Part shown: positions 1-10,139 of the stretch, piece by piece
Layout: each line of letters begins with the position of its first letter
Position numbering within the stretch: the stretch's first letter is position 1
From: Molossus alvarezi
Taxonomy: Eukaryota; Chordata; Mammalia; Chiroptera; Molossidae
Direction: 5' to 3'
Assembly: GCA_037176705.1 (NCBI GenBank)
Contig: CM073895.1
Location: 868,001-932,000 of the forward strand
DNA: 64,000 nucleotides
The notes under the pieces: model-generated
Seen by the model: the letters and a program-made list of their open reading frames with translations, nothing else
Databases searched by the model: none
What the model was told of the DNA's origin: nothing
Program-made: the position numbers and the translations under genes

Positions 1-314
1 AACTAACCGCGGTGCATGGGGGAGCCGAATCAGAAGTGGTGTCGGAGCACAGTCATAAAGTATCCGCCGTTCAGTGGTGAGGAGACACACCAAGATGCCA
101 GTGAGTCCATGTATAAAACACGTAACAAGTCACACACACGTGAACCTGAAACCTGATTCCAGTGTGAGCTCTCAATACATATTTGTTGGAGCTGAATGAA
201 AAAGGAAAGTTTATTTGGTCCCAGAAATGGGAAACTGTTCAACCTTACTAGTTAGTACTGAGCTGGGGGGGAAAGGGTCCCTAACAAGTTGTCTCCCCCC
301 CCCCAATAAACAAT

Positions 315-415
315 AAATAATGCCCAATGCTGGCAAGGATGTGGTGAGACTGGGCACTCACAAAGACCTTTTGGAAAGTTCTGTGGCCACGTGAAGCAAG
401 AGACGGACCTTCAGC
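315..415 (+). mobile_element. Old L1 fragment
   Basis: The stretch around CAATGCTGGCAAGGATGTGG is the familiar L1 3' region motif, followed by CTTTTGGAAAGTTCTG. Diverged; borders approximate. Confidence 0.6.
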
Positions 416-800
416 CCACACCTTGCAGGACCAGAGATCTGAAGGGGGGCTCTGTGGAGAGGTGGCAGCATCCCCACACACACAGGTAGGGACACAGGTC
501 TGTGCACCCACACTGTCCCGCTGCACAGTGAGTGGGCCCCCTGGCAGTCCTCCCGGCCACCTGCACCCGTTTTCGTATCTATCTGTTTGGATGCATTAAA
601 TTCAGAGTGTGGCAAGGTGGGTCACAGAGCCGGGGAAAGCCACCAAAACCCACAACAGTTAGCAGCTGACATGCAGGTGGGATGCAAGAAGCCCCTGGAG
701 AAGGCCCTGCAGTCTGACCTGCACCCTCCCCTGGCGGGTCTCTAAACGCTGTAGCGTGGGGCGTACAGAAAGGCTGTGATTTCGGGCAATAAAGACACAG

Positions 801-975
801 GCCTTCGACGTGGCTCAGTGGCTGAGCGTCGACGATGCCCCAGGAGATCCCCGGTTCGATTCCCGGTTGGGGCACAGGCTCCATCCCCAGTAGGAGGCGT
901 GCAGGAGGCAGCCGATAGATCATCGATGTTTCTATCTCCCTCTCCCTTCCTCTCTGAAATCAATCAAAAGTAAAC
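801..975 (+). mobile_element. Short-type SINE
   Basis: tRNA-like head with TGGCTCAGTGGCTGAGCGTC and a B box (GGTTCGATTCC), body with GTGCAGGAGGCAGCC, and an A-rich end with CAATCAAAAG. Confidence 0.85.
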
Positions 976-1595
976 AAAAAGTGTTGTTTTAAAGACATAC
1001 ATTTTTCAAAGAAAACCCCACCTACCTCTGCACTCCGCAGGTGACACCTACCTTACCTCAAACGCAAAAACTCAATAAAACTCACCCTTTCCTCTCACCT
1101 CTCAGGGGCACCTACTTGCCCCCGCCCCGTGCTCCCCGCGAATGCTGCCTGGCCGGCAGGGTCCGCTCCGTCCACCCGCCGACGAGTTCGGAGGAGGAAG
1201 CGCAGAGCCGCCCGCGGGCCCGCCTCCAGGTGCCACAGGGCGCTGCACTCCGACCCGCGCCCCCGCGACGGGAGCAAAGGTGACCACAGCGCCAGCCGGG
1301 GTGCCGGAAACGCGTCGGCAAGGCCGCGGTGGGGTGATGCCCGGCGGGGACACGTGAGCCGGCGCCCGGAGTCGCGCCCACTCAGGAACCGCCCGGACGC
1401 CGGACCCGTCAGCGGCCCGCCCAGCGCACTCGGGGAGGCCGCCCGCGGGGTCCGGCCGCGGCCCCGCTCCGGGTGCGGTCGCCCTCGGGCGCGCCCACGT
1501 CCCGCGGCGGGCAGCGGCCAGCGCCTCCCGACGCCCGCATCCCCGGCCCGGCGACCCCAGGGGCGCGGGGCGGCCGAGGGGCAGCGCGCACTCAC

Positions 1596-1740
1596 CGGTC
1601 GCTGCCGCGGGCGCCTGCGGGGCCGTCCCCTCGCCAGGCTCCGCCCGCGGACTCCGCCGCTCCGCCGCCGCTCGTCGCCGTCGCTAGCTGGCCCCCGGCG
1701 CCGCGGCCGCTCCCCGCCCCATGGCCAACCGGACCGCGGC
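1596..1740 (-). other. NADK: Probable NADK exon 1 (5'UTR), 3' end at 1596
   Basis: NADK makes NADP from NAD and ATP in the cytosol. Its first exon in mammals is noncoding and GC-rich. Here a strong minus-strand donor (CCG|GTGAGT) ends at 1596 inside the CpG island. The upper limit is a guess, because no TATA box or initiator fixes the start. A second possible donor (GG|GTGAGC) ends at 1751. No NADK coding sequence is in the window, so the identity comes from gene order only. Confidence 0.45.
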
Positions 1741-1777
1741 GCCGGCTCACCCAGCAGCAATGCCGCCGCGCAGCCAG

Positions 1778-1826
1778 TGCGCACGCGCGCCCCGCCCCGC
1801 GCATGCGCTCCGCCCTACGCACGCGC
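1778..1826. promoter_or_regulatory. Cluster of three NRF1-like motifs
   Basis: TGCGCACGCGC at 1778-1788, the palindrome GCGCATGCGC at 1799-1808 and TACGCACGCGC at 1816-1826. The middle one matches the NRF1 consensus perfectly. They lie just upstream of the presumed NADK exon 1, the usual place for NRF1 sites in CpG-island promoters. Confidence 0.6.
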
Positions 1827-1989
1827 GCCCCGCCCGCTCGCGCACGCCAGCCCCGCCCCCAAGGGCGCCCCGCCCACACCGCTCTTGGTTCTGGCCCTTG
1901 GACTCCATCCCGGCCGCAGGGCCCAGGTGGGGCACTCTGTACCGGGGGGAGCCAGGCTAGTAAGAAGCCAGGAGAATTCTTTGGCAAGT

Positions 1990-2600
1990 GGAATGGGGAT
2001 GCAGGTCACCTCCCTAGAGATAACATCTAATCCTCACTTGTGTATCAGCTCCAGGCCCAGAAAAGCAGCAAAACCAGGTCCAGCTGCAATGATGAATGAC
2101 CCCTCTACTGCCCTGGCACTGACCAATCAGTGAGGACCAGGACCCTGAAAGAGCACACCTGGAAAATTAATGACTCTTCTGCTAAAACCCTTCCCTGAGA
2201 CCTTCCCCAAGATTCCCACCTGCAAGGGAGAAATAAATACCCTCAAGGCAAAGGACACAGCATGCACTCTCCCTCTGGGGAGTATGCCTGTGCCTTCCCC
2301 CCAAGACATGCATCTCCTAAACTCTAAGGGTCCCCAGGAGACTTGCAGCCAGGGGAGCAGTGGGCGGTGGCAGTTTGTGCAGGCCTAACCCTTGACCCTG
2401 TCTTCAAGGCCCGTTTTTCTCTGACTTCCCAGTGAGCTAAGGCAGCCCAGCCTAGGCTCTCCTGTTACTTCTTCAACACTGAGTCCTTCCTTGTTTCACT
2501 GTCCCCAGCTTTAATAAACGTCCACTCATAATCACCTGGATGCATATTGTGAAGTTTTTCCTGCACGAAATCAGTAACGCACACACTACCAGCTGGCCCT
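1990..2600 (+). mobile_element. Possible solo LTR of an endogenous retrovirus
   Basis: The block has a CCAAT-type motif (GACCAATCAG, 2122-2131), an AT-rich TATA-like AAATAAATA near 2231 and AATAAA at 2513-2518, in the order and spacing of an LTR promoter and poly(A) signal. I could not fix the TG..CA ends or a target duplication, and no retroviral gene is next to it. Confidence 0.3.
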
Positions 2601-4130
2601 AAGCAGACCTGCTCGGGGCCTGCCCCCATCCCACTCCGTTCCCCTCCACCAAAGCACCACCCGCTGAGAAGTCCATGACTACCAGGTGTGACTCTGCTTA
2701 GAAAGAACACGTTTTAGGATTCAAAACTCAGTGTGAGCACCTGCAACAGAACCGCACCCCTCGGCTCTAGGCACAGCTGGAGGGAGCACGCTTCATCCAC
2801 CACAAGCAGCCTGGTCAGTCCTTGCACATCACAGGACTTCAAGGGCTCTGGGCCTGCCCTCTAAGTGGGGCCCCCAAGAATAACCTGCCAACACTGTTCT
2901 CCCCCCACCCGAAGACTGGAGTACCCAGAGAGGAGGAAGGGGCCAAGGCCTCAATGCCCACCTTGTAGCTTCTGGTGGAGCTGCTGCCTCCCCGTGGGTT
3001 CTCCCAAGGCTTCCTGAATTGAGGGTTACCCACCAGTGCATTCCGGAGTCATATCCCAAATGTGTGCCAGGGTCACTGCAGGAGATGAACCAGGCAATGC
3101 ACTGCAGGGTACTCCCCAAGTGCCAGCCATTAGTCCTTCTCTACACTGGGGTCTCCCTGACATGGAGCGCCCTCCCCCTCTGCAGCAACCTGGTCCCTGG
3201 GTTTCCCCAGCGCCCCCCCCCCCTACCAGCTGTTGTCAGTCTTCTCTGATGGGGCCTCCTGGCCCTGTGTCCATCGACCTGGAACACCACTGGTCACAGA
3301 AAAGGACATGTCTCACTGCTGCCCTGGGACCACTAAGCAGTGGGGTCACCAAGGGTGAGTGGGGAGGGGGTCAAGAATGGGGAAAGTCTGAGGGGATTTC
3401 TCAAGTGCTGCAACTTCCCCATCTGGTAGTTTTGTACATCCACCCACTTCCCCGAAGTGACTAGCAGACACACACACACAGGAGATTCCATTTGAGTTGC
3501 ATTTTTGGAAATGTAATCATTGACATCCTACTACTAATGCTTGGCCTAGCACTTGCTATGGCCAGGCACTGGGCCTCGCTTCCCAAGAACCTTCTAGAGC
3601 AGGACAGTCCGTAGGGACGGCACCAAGGCATGAGTTCGGGCAGGGTCACTCGTCAAGGTGACAGGGCAGGCACCCTTCCTGTGTACTCTTCTTATCTAAA
3701 GGGAACTCTTGCAGGTACTGTCCAGAGACATTGGGCAAAAGCGTTTCCTCATTTCAGAGAGGAGCAAACTGCTGCACCCCTTTCAGGCCCCAGGGGTACC
3801 CTGGGGATCCGGAGGCCTGGAGCTCACACCCAGGCCCCAAAGGGCTGACTGGCAAGAAGACAATAACAAGGTCCACACTGGGAGGGGTGCCTTAGGGCAT
3901 CTGGAATGTTCCCAGAGGTGTCACTTGGGCTGAATCCAAAGGCTGAGTCAGGCTGTGGTGGGGAGGGAGGGGCCAGCAGCAGGGCAGAGGCTGGGGTGGG
4001 GGTGGGGATGGAGGACACTCTGGCCAGTTTGGGCTGGGCATAGGATGGGGGTTCTGCCTTACAGGGGCTCAAGGGACTGGAAAGGTGGAAAGTCTTCCTC
4101 CTTTCTGGCCAGTGACCTTTCCCTGTAACC

Positions 4131-4353
4131 CAGCGGTTCTCAACCTGTGGGTCGCGACCCCTTTGGGGGTCGAACGACCCTTTCACAGGGGTCGCCTAAG
4201 ACCATCGGAAAACACATTATTTCCAATGGCGATTCTTAACAGTAGCAAAACTAGTTATGAAGTAGCAACGAAAATAATTTCATGGTTGGGGGTCGCCACC
4301 ACATGAGGAGCTGTATTAAGGGGTCGCGGCCTTAGGAAGGTTGAGAACCACTC
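4131..4353 (+). mobile_element. SPIN-family hAT element (non-autonomous), copy 1
   Basis: The terminal inverted repeats are CAGCGGTTCTCAACC at 4131 and GGTTGAGAACCACT near 4351. Inside are the typical GGGTCGCGACCCC segment and ATGGTTGGGGGTCGCC. The 223-base length and the internal sequence match the short SPIN derivatives described from Myotis, bushbaby and other tetrapods. No transposase is present. A clear 8-base target duplication was not found, so the 3' end may be slightly altered. Confidence 0.9.
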
Positions 4354-4434
4354 ACTGTGCAGCCAGCGCTGCAGGCTATCTTAACATAATTCAGTATTTA
4401 TTTCTCAGTCTTCTTTTTCTTTTCTTTCTTTCTT

Positions 4435-4669
4435 CGTTTGTTAATCCTCAACCGGGAATATTTTTTCCCATTGATTTTTAGAGTGGAAGGGAGGGAGGGG
4501 TGGAAGAGAGGGAAAGAGAGAAATATCAATGAGAGAGACACATTGATTGGTTGCTTCCACCAGGGCCCAACAGTTGAACCTGCAACCCAGGTAAGGTACT
4601 GGGAACTGAACCGGAGACCCTTCGGTCCTGTGGGCCGACACTCTCACCGCTGAGCCAAACTGGCCAGGG
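4435..4669 (-). mobile_element. Long-type VES SINE
   Basis: Full head at 4605-4669 and the TTAATCCTCAACC tail at the left end. Diverged, so an older copy. Confidence 0.9.
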
Positions 4670-5544
4670 TGGTATTCTTTCTCTTAAACACGCTTTCATA
4701 TCGTTTAAACGTCCCTTCCCCAAAACCTGGACCCACCCTTTTCCAAGTGTTGAACGATGGCAACAGCCAGGTGGGGGGGTGGCTGGTTCCAGAAGCAGGG
4801 AGAAGGCAACATGGAGGTGTGGAGCATGATGGGGCTGCTGCCCGAAGTGGACTCGTGGACAGGCGTGCTGGACTTCTGTGTGCAACCTGGGGAACTCCCT
4901 GGCTCTGAGGGCTGGAAGGGGGTGCCCCAGGCTCCCAGATGCAGGGAGTGGAAGGGCTGCTCCCAGCTCTAGGGAAGTTGGCCTCAGCTGTGCCTGGGGG
5001 GTGAACGGGGAAAACCAAGGCTGTCAGCACCCTGCAGGGGAAATGGCCAGGAACCTGGGTTGCAGGGGAGGCAGGGAGGCTCTGTGGGGGTGTCTCTGGC
5101 TATCCCAAAGTCCTCCTTTAACCCCTCTGGCCTCCAGCCGGCGGACCTAGGACAGGCCCAGCCTCTCCTGCCTGGCCGTACGTACCTAGCCCTCCCCAGG
5201 GGCCAATGTCTAAAATAGTCCACTCGACAGTCTCCTGTTTGGGCTGGTTTTAGGGCACGGGGGTGAGGGGACAGCATCTCTTCTGCAGATCAGCTAAGTG
5301 CCAGGCACACCATTCAGTCAGGAACAGCTGGGCTGTAACCTCACCAAGGTGCTAGGGAAGGGATGCCCTGCCTGGGGTGGGGAAGGGCACTGAGCAGAGG
5401 CAGCCTGGGGTGGGGGTGGGGGCCCCAATGGTCATGGGCCAAGTGCGCCCTGCTCTAGCACCATGTACACACGGGACTCACTGAATTCTCACAAGGCCTC
5501 TAGGAAGCAGGTGCTTTTGTCTGTTTTTTCTTAGAGACTGTATT

Positions 5545-5786
5545 GCCCTGGCCGGTTTGGCTCAGCGGTTAGAGCATCGGCCTGCAGTCCAGAGAGACCC
5601 AGGTTTGGTTCCCGATAAGGGCAGGTACCTCAGTTGCAGTTTGTCCCCGGCCCTGGTTGGGTCGTGCAGGTGGCAACCACTCATGTCCCTTTCACATCGA
5701 TGTTTCTCTCTCTCTCTCCCTCCCTCCCTCCCACTCTATCTGAACAAAAAAATGGAAAAATGTCCTGGGGTGAGGATAAAATAAAG
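5545..5786 (+). mobile_element. Long-type VES SINE with intact target duplication
   Basis: Flanked by a perfect 12-base duplication AGAGACTGTATT at 5533-5544 and 5787-5798, which fixes both ends. Confidence 0.97.
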
Positions 5787-5814
5787 AGAGACTGTATTAA
5801 GTCAACTTAATTCA

Positions 5815-5966
5815 GGGAGGGAGGGAGACACACATTGACCTAACCCTAAACCCGACCAGGGCCAGGGATGAACTGCAACCGAAGTACATGCCCTTGACCA
5901 GAATCAAACCCGCAACTCTCTGGAACCCAGGCCAATGCTCTACCACTGAGCCAAACCGGCCAGGGC
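5815..5966 (-). mobile_element. VES SINE, tail-truncated
   Basis: Head ends at 5966 (CCAAACCGGCCAGGGC); the pyrimidine-rich tail portion is missing or degraded to GGGAGGGAGGGAG. Confidence 0.85.
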
Positions 5967-6092
5967 TTGTCTGCAGTTTTCAAAGTGGGATCCAAGAAGG
6001 CAAGCCTCTTGCCGAAAATCAGTGAGGACACCAAGGGGCAGAGTTTGGCCTTGGCTCTGGGAGGGGCTTAGCAGGACCCAAGAATGGGGAGG

Positions 6093-6137
6093 GAAGGAGA
6101 GAGGGAGAGAGAGAGAGAGAGAGAGAGTGTGTGTGTG
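6093..6137 (+). repeat. (GA)n(GT)n microsatellite
   Basis: GGGA and GA units followed by GT units. Confidence 0.9.
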
Positions 6138-6662
6138 CAGGAAGGGGGGGGCCGCCCCCCACAGCTGGGGGGCAGGGCAGGGCAGTAAGGCCTCTCCCAC
6201 CCCACCCACTTGGAGGAGGAGGTTCCCTCCTGCACACTGGTCAGGGGCCGCCTGCCGGGCAGTGGGAGGGCAGGGTGCCCAGGAACGGGCGGGTATTTCA
6301 GGCCAGCAGCCCAGGAGCAGCCCCGGCCCTGGCATTCTGGAAAGCAGCGACAGTGTTGAAACTCAGATGTATTTCAGGAGCGGCCACCTGGAAAGGGGCC
6401 GTGGTGGGGAGATGGGCTGTGTGCGTGCCACCTCGCCTGGCAGTACCTGCAAATCCAGGTGCTCTTCCCGCTGAGGGAGGCCGTCACTTCCTTAGGAGAA
6501 AGTGCCACCCTCTGAGCACAAGAATCACAGCTGCCCTTCTCTAACCTCGGCCTAGGAGGGGTCCCTTGACTCACAAGGGCTCCTGAAGCCTTTCTCTGAC
6601 TTTGGGGGCAGATGCTCCCGTCCTCCAGCTGCAGCTCCAGATCCAGATGAATGGAGAGAGGC

Positions 6663-6677
6663 GGGGGGGGGGGGGGG
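6663..6677 (+). repeat. G-run downstream of GNB1
   Basis: About 15 consecutive G in intergenic DNA. Confidence 0.9.
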
Positions 6678-6951
6678 CTCCCTGCTCAGAGCTTGGGGGC
6701 CTAGGGCTCAGGACACCAGCTGGAGTGCAAGTCAGCCGCCTCAGGACGGCGGGGACAGTCCACATGGCGACAGGTGGACGGGGTGCTGGACACGTGCTGT
6801 TGGAGGAGCCCACCTGAGACCCACCAAAGGGCGGGCTGAGGCACTGCTCACCACCGCTGGTCAGACCCAACCGCGCAGGGAACAGTGTGCCCTCATAAAC
6901 CCGCCCGCCTGGGAATAAGCAGCTACACCCAAGTCCCTCATGTCAAACTGC

Positions 6952-6957
6952 TTTATT
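6952..6957 (-). promoter_or_regulatory. GNB1: GNB1 distal poly(A) signal
   Basis: AATAAA on the minus strand in the context GATGTAATAAAGCAG. Cleavage is expected 10-25 bases further, near 6930-6942. Confidence 0.8.
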
Positions 6958-7078
6958 ACATCTTAAATAACAGCACAGTTTAATACAGGGCTGCCTTGCA
7001 TCCAGCTTCCTTGCAGCACACTGACCGAAATTAAATACAAAAGGGAAAGGACAGGTGCAGACAGGCTCTAGAGGCGTC

Positions 7079-7097
7079 GGGGGGGGGGGGGGGGGGG
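7079..7097 (+). repeat. G19 run in GNB1 3'UTR
   Basis: Nineteen consecutive G, read as C19 in the GNB1 mRNA. Length in an assembly may be inexact. Confidence 0.9.
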
Positions 7098-8316
7098 TTC
7101 CGCGGGCTCCCTGCAGACCCAGGCCCGCCGCGTGTCCCAGCACAGTCCGAACAGGAGCCGCAGACAACAGGGCGAGGAGCCTCCACCACTGCCGCGGGGT
7201 GCTCAGGGCAGGGCCTCGGCACTCCCGCCCACAGGCTGCCGCTGGGCACAGACCCAGAGGGAACCGAGGAGTCTGGGTGTGTATTAGAAAAACGATATGC
7301 CTCAGGTGCAAAAGGCTGGTTCCCAGGAGACGGGCTGTGAGTTTATAGAGGAAGGCCGGGGTCTCCGCTCCCTGCCCCCCACCCCCGAACCCCCAGAATC
7401 CAACAGCAATCATTTGGAACAGGACTTTTTTTTGTGTTTTTTTTTTTAAGAAATAAAGAAAACAGTGACACCCTGCTACTCAGCGTGCGGAGCGGCTCAC
7501 TGTACTGCTTCCGGTGCGTGCAGAGTAGCAGCGACAGTGGGCAGAGCCGTAAATGGTCACAACTTCAAAGAGGTGATTTCTTAAAAGAAAAAGAACATCT
7601 AAGGACAGAGCCCATGTGCACGTTTGAGCATTTCTACAGCATGCGAGTCTAAGAGTTAACCCACCCAATATGGCAAACAACCAAATTGTTTAAAACTTAG
7701 AAAGTTTGAGATCATTATTTTCAAAACATTGATTTTTACATTGTTTCATACACAAATAATTGACTGACTATCCAAGCACAGGACGGGCACCTCTCCTGAA
7801 AACAGAGGTTATGATGGCTGGGGCAGGGCACAGGGTAGTGTCAGGCTGTTGTTATCAACTTCCCCCCAGCTTCACACGGAACCCAAGGTAAGGTTAGAAA
7901 CTGAACTGAGAAGGCCGAGAGGACAGGGCAGGAAGAAAGCTGCCTGACTGGACTCTGCTGGTCACCACACTCGGTTCTTTCTTTCTCTCTGTGCCATGTC
8001 TGTGCGCAACAAGTATATGACACTAGACAAAAATTAAAGAAACCAGGGACTAGATTTACATCATTAACAATTTCAGAGAGACTGCACTAGACCCTCTCTG
8101 TTTAACTACTAAACATAAAGATATTTCAAAAAGGAAATATGAATGTTTTCAAATCCTGTTACAAACACAACCTGGAATTAGAGCCGAGGCCAAGGTCAAG
8201 GCCTTGACCTGCTGTGCATGAGCAACACACAGGGTTGCGGACCTCGAGCTCCACTCTATTAGTGACCAGGTATGTCTGTCTCACAAGTACACTGAGCTTA
8301 CTCTCTGGTTAACATT

Positions 8317-8322
8317 TTTATT
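8317..8322 (-). promoter_or_regulatory. GNB1: Candidate proximal poly(A) signal in GNB1 3'UTR
   Basis: A second canonical AATAAA lies about 260 bases into exon 12. The sequence after it is only modestly GU-rich. If used, it would give a short 3'UTR isoform. Confidence 0.4.
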
Positions 8323-8621
8323 ATAGTATTTCCTTTTAACTTCATTCAAGACAGAAAGCAAACGAAGACAATGGTCCCGGGAGGAATGCACGACTCGCCG
8401 AGTTCACAGCAGACTCTTCTCGGTGGGATTGTGCTCTTGGTGTCAGCAGTAAGTGGAGGAAAAGGTCTTGCCCTTCTGGAGTTCGGGGGAGGGGGGCGCC
8501 CACGTTAGTAGGGTGGATGGGAAATGCTATCACTGTGACGCATCAGGGTGGAATGGTCTTCCAGTCACTGTGGCGTCCGCCTGCTGTTTGAAACAGAGTT
8601 CAAAGAAATGTAAAAAGAGAC

Positions 8622-8721
8622 TCAGAGAATATTATGCTAAGTGAATAAGGCAGACAAATACCATACGATTTCACTCATCTATGGAATCTAATTAGCAAAA
8701 TAAACAACCAAATAGAAACAG
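8622..8721 (+). mobile_element. L1 3' fragment, left part
   Basis: Contains ATATTATGCTAAGTGAATAA and CATACGATTTCACTC, typical of the end of L1 ORF2 and its 3'UTR. It stops at AATAGAAACAG, where the RPL35A insert begins. Confidence 0.8.
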
Positions 8722-8782
8722 CTTTTCCCACCATCATGAGCCCTGTGGAGGCTGCTAGAAGCAGGATGCTGTAATGACCAAT

Positions 8783-9104
8783 ACATCTGGAAGGCTGTGG
8801 CCCAGGCCACTTTTGCCGGCTATATGTGGGGGTGTCCAGAACCAGAGAGAATACGCAACTCTTCATAACACTGAAGGTGTTCGTGCTTGCGATGAAACGG
8901 AATTCTCTCCGCGCAAGAGAGGGGCTTGTGTACAAAGCAAAGAACAACACAGTGACCCTAGTGGCAAACACGCCAGAACCAGCCACCTGGGGAAAGGAGC
9001 TCCGACTGTGGAGACAGTGGGTGCACCGCACTAAACTCCGGAGACCTTCCGGCCAGGGCCACCGCACAAGGAACTCGTGTAATGCTGTACCCTCAAGGAT
9101 TTAA
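8783..9104 (+). pseudogene. RPL35A: RPL35A processed pseudogene
   Basis: An intronless, frameshifted copy of the large-subunit ribosomal protein eL33 (RPL35A) lies in GNB1 intron 11, antisense to GNB1. One frame reads SGRLW near the start and later NQRE and DETEF. Another frame reads VYKAKNNTVT, and the end reads YPSRI in broken form before TAA at 9102-9104. The start codon position is ACA instead of ATG. The copy is about 322 bases against 333 for the intact gene, so small deletions break the frame. The 3'UTR remnant has an ATAAA-type signal and a run of A (9134-9140). The whole insert (8722-9375) splits an L1 fragment and is flanked by AGAAACAG on both sides, as expected for L1-driven retroposition. 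It cannot encode a ribosomal protein. Confidence 0.9.
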
Positions 9105-9140
9105 ACGTATTGAAAAGTAAACAAATAAAATGGAAAAAAA

Positions 9141-9375
9141 GCCCTGGCCAATTTTGCTCAGCAGTTAGAGTGTCGGCCTGCAGTCCAGAGAGACCCGAGT
9201 TCGGTTCCCACTAAGGGCACGTACCTCGGTTGCAGTTTGTCCCCGGCCCTGGTTGGTCGTGCGGGAGGCAGCCACTCGATGTGTCCCTTTCACGTCGATG
9301 TTTCTCTCTCTCTCTCTTCCTCTCTCTCCCTCCTATCTGAACAAAAAACAAAAAATTTCCTTGGGTGAGGATAAA
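9141..9375 (+). mobile_element. Long-type VES SINE in retrocopy tail
   Basis: Begins right after the A-run of the RPL35A retrocopy. Its own target was probably the poly(A) tail, so its duplication cannot be told from the A-tract. Confidence 0.92.
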
Positions 9376-9690
9376 AAAAAAAGAAGAAACAGATTCGCAG
9401 AGACAGAGAACACTGACAGCCATCAGGGTGGGGTGGGGGCCTGGGTGAAAAAGGTGAAGGGATTAAGCAAAGGAGAGAAAGAAAACGGAACAGCTCACAG
9501 ACACAGACAACAGTGCGGTGAGTACCGAGGGAGGGGTGGGGAAGACAGAGGAGAGCATGGGGCATAAACGGTGACTGAGGGGACTCGACTCCGGGCGGAG
9601 AGCACGTGATACACCGCACAGCTGATGCGTCGTGGAGACGTGCACCTGGAACCTACATGATCTTACCAGCTGCTATCACCACAATAAATA
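9376..9690 (+). mobile_element. L1 3' fragment, right part
   Basis: Resumes with AGAAACAGATTCGCAGAGAC and runs through GGTGAAAAAGGTGAAGGG to an A-rich 3' end (CACCACAATAAATAAG), so it is the continuation of the L1 left of the RPL35A insert. Confidence 0.8.
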
Positions 9691-9704
9691 AGATAAGAAA
9701 TTTA

Positions 9705-9846
9705 AAATATGTTTTACTGATTTGAGAGAGAGAGGAACGGACAGGAAGAGAGAAACATCGGTGAAAGAGAACATCAACTGGCCACCTCCTGTACTAACCC
9801 TTACTGGGGATTGAGCCTGCAACCTGGGCATGTGCCCTGACTGGGC
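9705..9846 (-). mobile_element. Short-type SINE, head-truncated
   Basis: Contains GAGAAACATCGGTG, the CAACTGGCCACCTCCTG body and TGTGCCCTGACTGGG; the tRNA head is missing. Confidence 0.75.
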
Positions 9847-9876
9847 AATAAATAAAAATTCTGTTAATGTAAAAAA

Positions 9877-10139
9877 GCCCTGGCTGGTTTGGTTCAGCAG
9901 TTAGAGCATCGGCCTTCGCACCAAAGAGTCGCAGGCTCAACTCCAGCCATGGGAATGTACCTCGGTTGCAGCTCGTCCCCAGCCCTGGCCGGGGTCGTCA
10001 GGAGGCAACCAGTCATGAGCTCGATGTTAAGTTGATGTGTCCCTCTCACGTTGATGTTTCTCTCTCTCTCTCCCTCCTGCTCTGTCTGAAACTAAATAGA
10101 AAAATATCCTCGGGTTTGGATTAAAAATAAAAAATAAAA
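9877..10139 (+). mobile_element. Long-type VES SINE
   Basis: Head GCCCTGGCTGGTTTGGTTC to an A-rich end. The body carries an extra partial repeat of the GATGTT segment (GAGCTCGATGTTAAGTTGAT). Confidence 0.9.

Larger units (their letters stand above)
1..1595 (-). other. NADK: Probable NADK intron 1 (start of window)
   Basis: No coding sequence was found. Bases about 320-410 look like an old L1 piece, 801-975 is a SINE, and a C-run lies at 294-304. The remainder is unique-looking sequence of moderate GC. Confidence 0.4.
1120..1900. promoter_or_regulatory. NADK: CpG island, probable NADK promoter
   Basis: About 780 bases are very rich in G+C and CpG, in sharp contrast with both flanks. GC boxes occur at 1712-1720, 1790-1798 and 1851-1860, and an E-box CACGTG at 1351-1356. 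The island is about 5 kb past the GNB1 poly(A) site, which is where the NADK promoter lies in human. The long frames through it on both strands are a by-product of few stop codons in GC-rich DNA. Confidence 0.85.
1901..6934. other. NADK-GNB1 intergenic region
   Basis: No gene was found in about 5 kb. It holds a possible LTR (about 1990-2600), weak MIR-like stretches, a SPIN element, three SINE copies, a C-run at about 3211-3223, a GA/GT microsatellite at 6093-6137 and a G-run at 6663-6677. Open frames here have no recognisable protein similarity. Confidence 0.7.
6935..8583 (-). other. GNB1: GNB1 exon 12: 3'UTR
   Basis: This noncoding terminal exon begins after the acceptor TTTCAAACAG; the next CAG, three bases on, could also be used. 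It starts with a segment containing GACGCCACAGTGACTGGAAG, which resembles the start of the human GNB1 3'UTR from memory. It ends a short way past the AATAAA at 6957-6952. The length of about 1.65 kb suits the known GNB1 3'UTR. It is almost free of SINEs, unlike the flanking introns, which fits selective constraint. It contains a run of 19 C on the sense strand (7097-7079), an A-rich stretch (about 7449-7427) and a second AATAAA nearer the stop. Confidence 0.85.

Noticed and set aside
1095..1784. 229-codon frame on the minus strand
   Set aside because: Also low-complexity and caused by the scarcity of stops in the CpG island; it runs through the presumed splice donor.
1129..2133. 334-codon open frame across the CpG island (plus strand)
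   Set aside because: Arg/Pro/Ala-rich chance frame in GC-rich DNA. Overlapping long frames exist on both strands and in other phases, and there is no domain or homologue.
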